Source: Mercenaria mercenaria (lineage: Eukaryota > Mollusca > Bivalvia > Venerida > Veneridae). Taken from it: DNA of 64,000 nt. How positions within the stretch are numbered: position 1 is the first letter of the stretch; each line of letters opens with the position of its first letter. The stretch lies in NCBI RefSeq assembly GCF_021730395.1, contig NC_069363.1, positions 52,199,001 to 52,263,000 on the forward strand. Direction: 5' to 3'. A model generated the notes under the pieces. It worked only from the letters and a program-made list of their open reading frames with translations, had not been told where the DNA came from and did not search any database. Both the position numbers and the translations under genes were made by a program. Below are positions 58,600-64,000 of the stretch, piece by piece.

Positions 58600-59300
58600 T
58601 TCTAATTTAGCTTTTGGGCGATTCTATATACATGTATTCTGTACTGATTGGTTTGTTTTAGTTGTAGCGGAATCATAGAAAGTTGATTCATAAGTGAATC
58701 TACAAAATAAAAGATTTCGTGTATCAGTTAAGATATAAATACGAGCTGGTTGTTTCCTATATTGTCTTTCATACAGATTGTCTTTGTCATTGAAAAAAAC
58801 ATGCAAGTTACATATTTGCACCTAGGCGGCATTTTATAACCTTTTCTTCCTAAGTTTGGCGGGTAAGGAAATTAGGCTTGGTAGGAAATCTTTCAGCAAT
58901 GGCTTCTAATAAGTATTGTAAAATGCTTGAAACCTCGCACTAGACTTTGAAATTCTCATTTAAACAACGCGATTTATTGTTAGTCTCAAGAAAAGTACAA
59001 AGTGTGTTAAAATAGTACTAAAGAATGCACCTGAAACTAATGTCATTACATAAATTTGGATTTGTGTTGGATTAATTGTGGGCTGTCTGTCAAATATTTC
59101 CAGATGGCTTATTACGGAATCACGTCATGTAGAACAATTTCCATCAATAAAACTAAATATAACTTGATCCGGGTTACATTATCTTCACAGGTAGAACAGT
59201 TTGGATTCGAAGACGCCTGTAGACATATTATATCACATCTTCATATACTATACATCATATTTCAAGTGTGCATTATGACTCATTGTTTGAGTAAGGTATG
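58600..59300. repeat. Upstream flank of gene F, end of the duplicated unit
   Basis: Matches 46000-46680 and 52215-52860. Similarity fades at about 59290, which marks the right edge of the array within this window. Confidence 0.75.
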
Positions 59301-59614
59301 AGAAATATCGGTGTGCGGAGAATTTTTCATACCAAAAAACTCGACTTAATTCTTATTATTTATTTTCGAATTGTCCGCATTTTGATGAATAGATATAATA
59401 GGATGCAACATACAAAAATACCGATACACAAGTGCTCATATAGCTTAATGTCATCGACTTACGTATTGTCAGATGCAGTTAATAAACTAGTTCTATAATC
59501 TTTAAAGAAAGATTAGATAAAATGGTAAAAGTAGAAGAACATGAGACGTTTATATAAGATACAAACAAACCGTCACACCATAAGGATAATCATATCTGAC
59601 CTAATCCCTATCAG

Positions 59615-59912
59615 CCTAGTCTTGATAACCTAGTGTTATAGCGCCCGCTTCGAGTGTGGGAGGTCGCTCCCCGGCCGTGACATGCCAACTACGTAAAAAT
59701 GGTTCTAGTAACTTCCTCGCTTGGTGCTCAGTATTAACAGAGGTCGACCCGGGATAAGTATATTGTGACTAGGTGGGGTATCATGGCGTGACGTGTCAGT
59801 GAGGTTGCATTATAAAGTTGGACATTGTGCTCTCTGTTATAAATAGACACGTCGTTTAGACTTAAAAAATGTTGAAAAAGACGCTAAATTAAATCAAACA
59901 CGCACACACTGT
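59615..59912 (+). repeat. tRNA-derived SINE, family 3
   Basis: The tRNA-like head (AACCTAGTGTTATAGCGCCC, then GGAGGTCGCTCCCCGG) is followed by a body with GTGTCAGTGAGGTTGC and GTTGGACATTGTGCTC. The tail AAAAAGACGCTAAATTAAAT ends in ACACAC. It is the inverse of the copy at 3310-3595. Confidence 0.78.
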
Positions 59913-61465
59913 TCATTTTAATATTGCTTCAGAATTCGGCCTTGTAATTGGGTTTTGTTACGATATCTTAAGGTTATACTACGAACATGACCTTTAAGCT
60001 AATGCTTTAGTAAGAAAGTTGTGTATATCGCATTCAGTTAATATATAATAATGTATGTTAGCATAATTTCCAATTTAGCACCGTCAAATTAAATATTTTG
60101 ATACAAAAAACAATTTGAGAAATTTAAAAATAACAAGAAATAGAGGAAACTTCACACATGCATTATTATATCAACACCTCTAAGGAATGGAGTCTCAATT
60201 CAAGACCCTTTTTTTAACATATTCCTGCTGATATTTTGATATATACCACTGGCATCAGAAAGAAAAAATAAACCGTACATGTTATACCCTACCACTAGGT
60301 ATACTATAAAAACCATGCTTATGAACGGGAAAGTTTACTATCCCTTTTCAATCATGCATTTCTCACCTACAACGGACAGGTCGGTAAATGTTGTTAATTC
60401 AGTGTTGTTTGATCAGCGTTGACGTCATTTTCTTTTCAATTATCTGTCATGGGACCGTAATGCAATTACTCTTTGCCACGGAACGCGCATGTGTAAAAGG
60501 TGTGTTTACAGTAAAACACGCTGGCTCTCCTGTTAAAACACCGCCTGAAAATGGCAAAACCAGCAGTTTTATGAAAGATATTCCTTTCACGAAATAGTTT
60601 TTTTTTTGTAAATTTATATAATTATCATATTAAGCCTACGTCTATTGTATTCATTCTATTTGTTCTGTTTTTATTTCTCCTATTTTTATACAAATATTGC
60701 ATTTTAATATCGTAATATTGTTAAATTTTGTGAGCTTTAAAAACCTGAAAATTTTGTTATGAATATTTGAAGGGAAAGGCCACCATTAAAGTTTTGTTAA
60801 ACTTGTGGTCAGTTCCATTTGCTTTAAACAAATGGCATTCTGTTTTGTGTATTGGATGTACATATTGTGTCACGTTCACAAATCGCATAGCATTCTAAAA
60901 CACTAAAGATTCAAACATATGTCTAATCGTTCAGAATTTTTCACATAACAGGAAAGACGTTTTTAAATAATGCTTAGGGAACTAAAGGAAGAAATTGAAA
61001 GAATAAGGAAAATCAAAGTTTAATGTTGCTCCACATTGATATTATATTTTACTTACAGTCTGTTTAAGAGGCAACAGCTTACATTATCCGACTGCATGAA
61101 CAAGTGAAAGCGACCTAGTTTTGCCCCTTGTAGAAAACAATATTCTCATCTTCTAATTTGATCTGGAAATGGGCTCAATCGAGCATATGGGAAAATTAGA
61201 CCCTTGAAGTTAAAGAGATATGCATAATATTTCTAACTACGTCAAAACTGTTGCTATGACAATACGCGTAGTCTATCATTTGGTAATTTAAACTGAGTTT
61301 CTTTTCAAAAAAACGTGGTTCATAGTCAGATATTGTTGAAACATGTACATAATTTCATTTTCGTTTCTTCTGGCCATTCGTCCGTCCGACATTTTCAAGA
61401 TACTTTATTCGTTGATGGATATTTTGGAGAATTTATGTTATCTAAATTTTTCTAATTGTTTGTGT
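59913..61465. other. Intergenic DNA, nothing recognised
   Basis: AT-rich, with no frame longer than about 70 codons and no repeat family I could name. Confidence 0.5.
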
Positions 61466-61627
61466 TTTCGTCCGTCTGTCCGCGTCGCAACAGATGGATA
61501 AAGTGATAAACTTGCCAAGTACGAAATAATTTACATTTTACCATGCTTTCGTCCGTCTGTCCGCGTCGCAACAGATGGATAAAGTGATAAACTTGCCAAG
61601 TACAAAATAACTTACATTTTACCATGC
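61466..61627. repeat. 81-bp near-perfect tandem duplication
   Basis: The unit TTTCGTCCGTCTGTCCGCG to TTTTACCATGC occurs at 61466-61546 and at 61547-61627 with about two differences. The duplication is recent or recently homogenised. Confidence 0.92.
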
Positions 61628-62756
61628 ATATACTTATACTTAGAGTGTTCTAAAGAGAATATGAAAATTATTCCACTGTTTCCATTGTCTTTCCGTTTGT
61701 ACGTTCATCTATTCTACCGTCATCAGTTATGTAACAACTTTAGAATGAACCCTGGATTATAGTAAGCGCGTTATTCGGGATAATATGGATCTACATGTAA
61801 CTGAATGATATTGCAACGTTTAAAGATATACAATATATATAATATGCAGCCCATTTGGATAGCTTTTGGTACATCTAAAATCATAGGTACTATAGCAAAA
61901 AATGTCTTCTGGCAGTAGACTTTAAATGTTTGTCAAACATCTGCTGTTCAGTTGTATAACGTGAGCTAGATATTCACTGCATATCTCGTTTTGGCGAATA
62001 TATGATATTTTATTTTCATAAAATATTGAATGACCCTCAATACATGTAATATGCATTTCGGTAAGGCATATTATAAATCTTAATAGTATGCATTACATTC
62101 GTATAAATACATAGTTATCATCTCATTTCCTAGGGATCTCTGAGAGCATGTTCGTCTCGTTTTCTCTTTAGTGAGAATAACTAGAACCTTCAATTTCCTA
62201 ATAGGTCTAATGTATTCTGCGCTTATTATCATAGTTTTCTGCACTTTCATGCTGCTATGTTACTTCCATGCATCTTAGCTGGAGCAGTGTCTTTTACATT
62301 TTCTCATTATTTTTCTATATGCCATGTTAAATATTTACAATATGCCATAATTTACATTTGAAAATTTATAATAAAGTCACAGCCTTATCCCACATAATCT
62401 TGTTTGGTTATTTGTTCTATTACTTGGTAATTTAGTACGTCTTAAGAAGTGATGAACTCCCTTATCCAACTTCCACTGCAAAAACGTCGTTGAGATATCG
62501 AATATCAATAGAGCATATGCTGCTCTTTCTCCTTAACAAATACAGTCAAACCCGTGCTGTAGACAACCTCTCACTAAATGTCATAAAGCTTGCTTTCAAA
62601 AGTCACTAATATCTCTTTCCATTTAACCAAAAAAGTTACTTTACCTGTCTTGAAAGACCACCTGTTCATTGAGACCAGCATTTTCAGTTCCAAAGGGAGG
62701 TTTTTGTAGTCAGGTTTGACTGTATATATCCTAGCACCCACCAATAAACTGATAAA
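61628..62756. other. Intergenic DNA, nothing recognised
   Basis: No coding signal. The stretch 62540-62720 resembles a dispersed repeat (blocks CAGTCAAACCCGTGCTGT and CAGGTTTGACTGTAT are near inverse), a possible small MITE. Confidence 0.4.
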
Positions 62757-63005
62757 GGGGTCTCCGTAGCCGAGTGGCTAAGGTCGCTGACTTCAAATCA
62801 CTTGCCACTCATTGATGTGGGTTCGAGCTTTACTTGGGGCGTTGAATTCTTCATGTGAGGAAGCCATCCAGCTGGCTTACGGAAGGCCGTTGGTTCTACC
62901 CAGGTGCCCGCTCGTGATGAAATAATGCAAGGAGGGGCACCTGGGGTCGTCCTCCGCCATCAGAGCTGTATGACCTATATACGGTGGCACAGAGGTGACA
63001 TGCAC
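62757..63005 (+). repeat. tRNA-derived SINE, family 4
   Basis: The head closely resembles a serine-type tRNA: GTCTCCGTAGCCGAGTGGC (A box) and GTGGGTTCGAGC (B box). It is followed by a conserved body (GGAAGCCATCCAGCTGGCTT, GTTGGTTCTACCCAGGTGCC, GGGGCACCTGGGGTCGTCCT) and TATATACGGTGGCAC. The acceptor stem does not close, so this is a SINE head and not a working tRNA gene. Confidence 0.85.
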
Positions 63006-63008
63006 TAC

Positions 63009-63357
63009 TCTTTTTTTCAATTGCACTTCTCTTTTTTTTATGTCGTTACCACGAGATACTAACTCGAGGGAACGACTTAGTATGTCGTGGTAACGAGTTA
63101 CTAAGTCGTGGGAACAACATAAAAAAAGAGAAGTGCAATTTCAAAAAAAAGGTATTGCATTGAGAAAAAAGGAGTAGCGCAAATAAAAGAAAAGTAGTGT
63201 AATAAAAAAAGAGTAGTGCGTGCTAGCTATGTCGAGGGAACGACTTACTAACTCGTGGTAACGAGTTAGCTATGTCGTGGGAACGACTTACTATCTCGTT
63301 CCCACGACAGAGTAAGTCGTTCCCACGACATAGCTATCTCGTTCCCACGAGTTAGTC
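63009..63357. repeat. Palindromic array of TCGTGGGAACGA units
   Basis: Variants of ACTCGTGGGAACGAC, their inverses and GTGGTAACGA recur at least ten times in both directions at 63043-63112 and 63229-63352. Between them are inverse copies of an A/T-rich GAGAAGTGCAATT block (63015-63046 and 63118-63150). Confidence 0.85.
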
Positions 63358-63406
63358 AGCCAATCAAATTGTTTGTTTTATTTATTATACCTGTGATTAT
63401 CATGGA

Positions 63407-63943
63407 CGACCTAGTAGGGGTTTGAGTGGGTCGGACCCCAGTCGGGTGGTATGAACTGTTCCGTCGGGAATGCTCTGGCATACCGACAGCAGAGGTCCGA
63501 AAGGCCCCTGACAATATATGTGGACTCGTGTCCGGCTTTTTTGTCACCTTCAGTCAATCTGCGGTTAGAAAGGGTCTGACCACTCGTCGGCTGGTGTTAG
63601 TCATTCCGTCGGAATTACTCGTGATTGCCGACGGCGGAGGACAGAACGTGACCCAGACACTGTCTGTGGGTCAATTACTAGCTGGGTTTTGCTGAGTCAA
63701 TCCCTTCGGACTCGACTGGTGAGCGTTGGAGAATGTCGGATCCCTCGTCGAATGGAGTCGTTCCCTCGGGGTTACTCCGATATAGCGACGGCGGATGCCC
63801 GAAAATGGACCTGGACAATATAATATAAGGTGACAACAATCAGCCGGAGATGGGCGTACGTATAGGTGACATTTCAGGTATTCCCGACGGAACGACTCAT
63901 ACCAACTGACTGGGGCCCAACCCACTCCAACTCACATTAGGTC
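63407..63943. mobile_element. Inverted-repeat element with three internal tandem units
   Basis: The ends are inverse over about 65 bp (TTTGAGTGGGTCGGACCCCA and, inverted at 63935, TTGGAGTGGGTTGGGCCCCA, both leading to GTTCCGTCGGGAAT). Inside, three diverged units of about 150 bp start near 63431, 63577 and 63737. Each holds a TTCCGTCGG-like block, a CCGACGGCGGA-like block and a GACA block. Confidence 0.8.
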
Positions 63944-64000
63944 TAGTGCGGGTGGATTAACACCAAAGGGGACACAAACCAGCCGTAGATTTGCCTACAT

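Noticed and set aside
62757-62842. Functional tRNA-Ser gene
   Set aside because: The A and B boxes fit, but the acceptor stem does not pair and a conserved SINE body follows.
1-64000. Retrovirus-like, LTR or Polinton elements
   Set aside because: No capsid, integrase, protease or envelope-like frames and no long direct terminal repeats were seen. The reverse transcriptase pieces are of LINE type.

Overview
The window looks like AT-rich nuclear DNA of a bivalve mollusc. The evidence is four families of tRNA-derived SINEs, several foldback or tandem-repeat DNA elements of a type common in clam genomes, spliceosomal signals, and a tandem family of intronless-CDS Mab-21/cGAS-like nucleotidyltransferase genes of the kind greatly expanded in bivalves. 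A venerid-like clam is my guess. The species cannot be fixed from sequence alone.

Genes. Five copies of one gene family lie on the minus strand. Copies A (1497-2942) and B (23694-25133) form one subfamily and are both open. Copies C (44023-45407, decayed), E (50170-51596, one frameshift near the C terminus) and F (56550-57977, open) form a second subfamily in tandem units of about 6.2-6.4 kb. Copies A, B, E and F keep a GS motif, an Asp-x-Asp pair and a plausible third Asp, the signature of cGAS-like receptors (cGLRs). C has lost part of the active site. All five have a conserved 3' splice acceptor 34-38 nt before the ATG. C, E and F also share a TATA box and a possible donor site at a fixed spacing, which points to a short non-coding first exon. 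The only other gene-like signal is a two-exon helix-turn-helix fragment of transposase type (33169-35624, minus).

Layout. 0-1.4 kb: intergenic with a small tandem duplication. 1.5-12 kb: gene A and its upstream flank, carrying SINEs, a GA microsatellite, a 3-kb inverted-repeat element and a long hairpin. 12-16.8 kb: duplicated non-coding DNA with SINEs and a foldback MITE. 16.8-21.2 kb: a broken LINE, a MITE and a broken pogo-like transposon with a PHD-like C terminus. 23.7-31.5 kb: gene B and a diverged copy of the gene A flank. 31.5-37 kb: MITEs, the HTH gene and SINE relics. 37.1-42.5 kb: a second copy of the 12-15.5 kb DNA, interrupted by a LINE and a MITE that are absent from the first copy. 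42.7-43.9 kb: a tandem-repeat element. 43.9-59.3 kb: the C/E/F gene array, whose units carry inverted-repeat elements and pentamer-coding arrays between genes. 59.6-64 kb: SINEs, palindromic arrays and another inverted-repeat element.

The likely biology is a cluster of innate-immune nucleotidyltransferase receptors growing by segmental duplication in repeat-rich DNA, with older and newer copies side by side. I saw no retrovirus-like, LTR or Polinton element.
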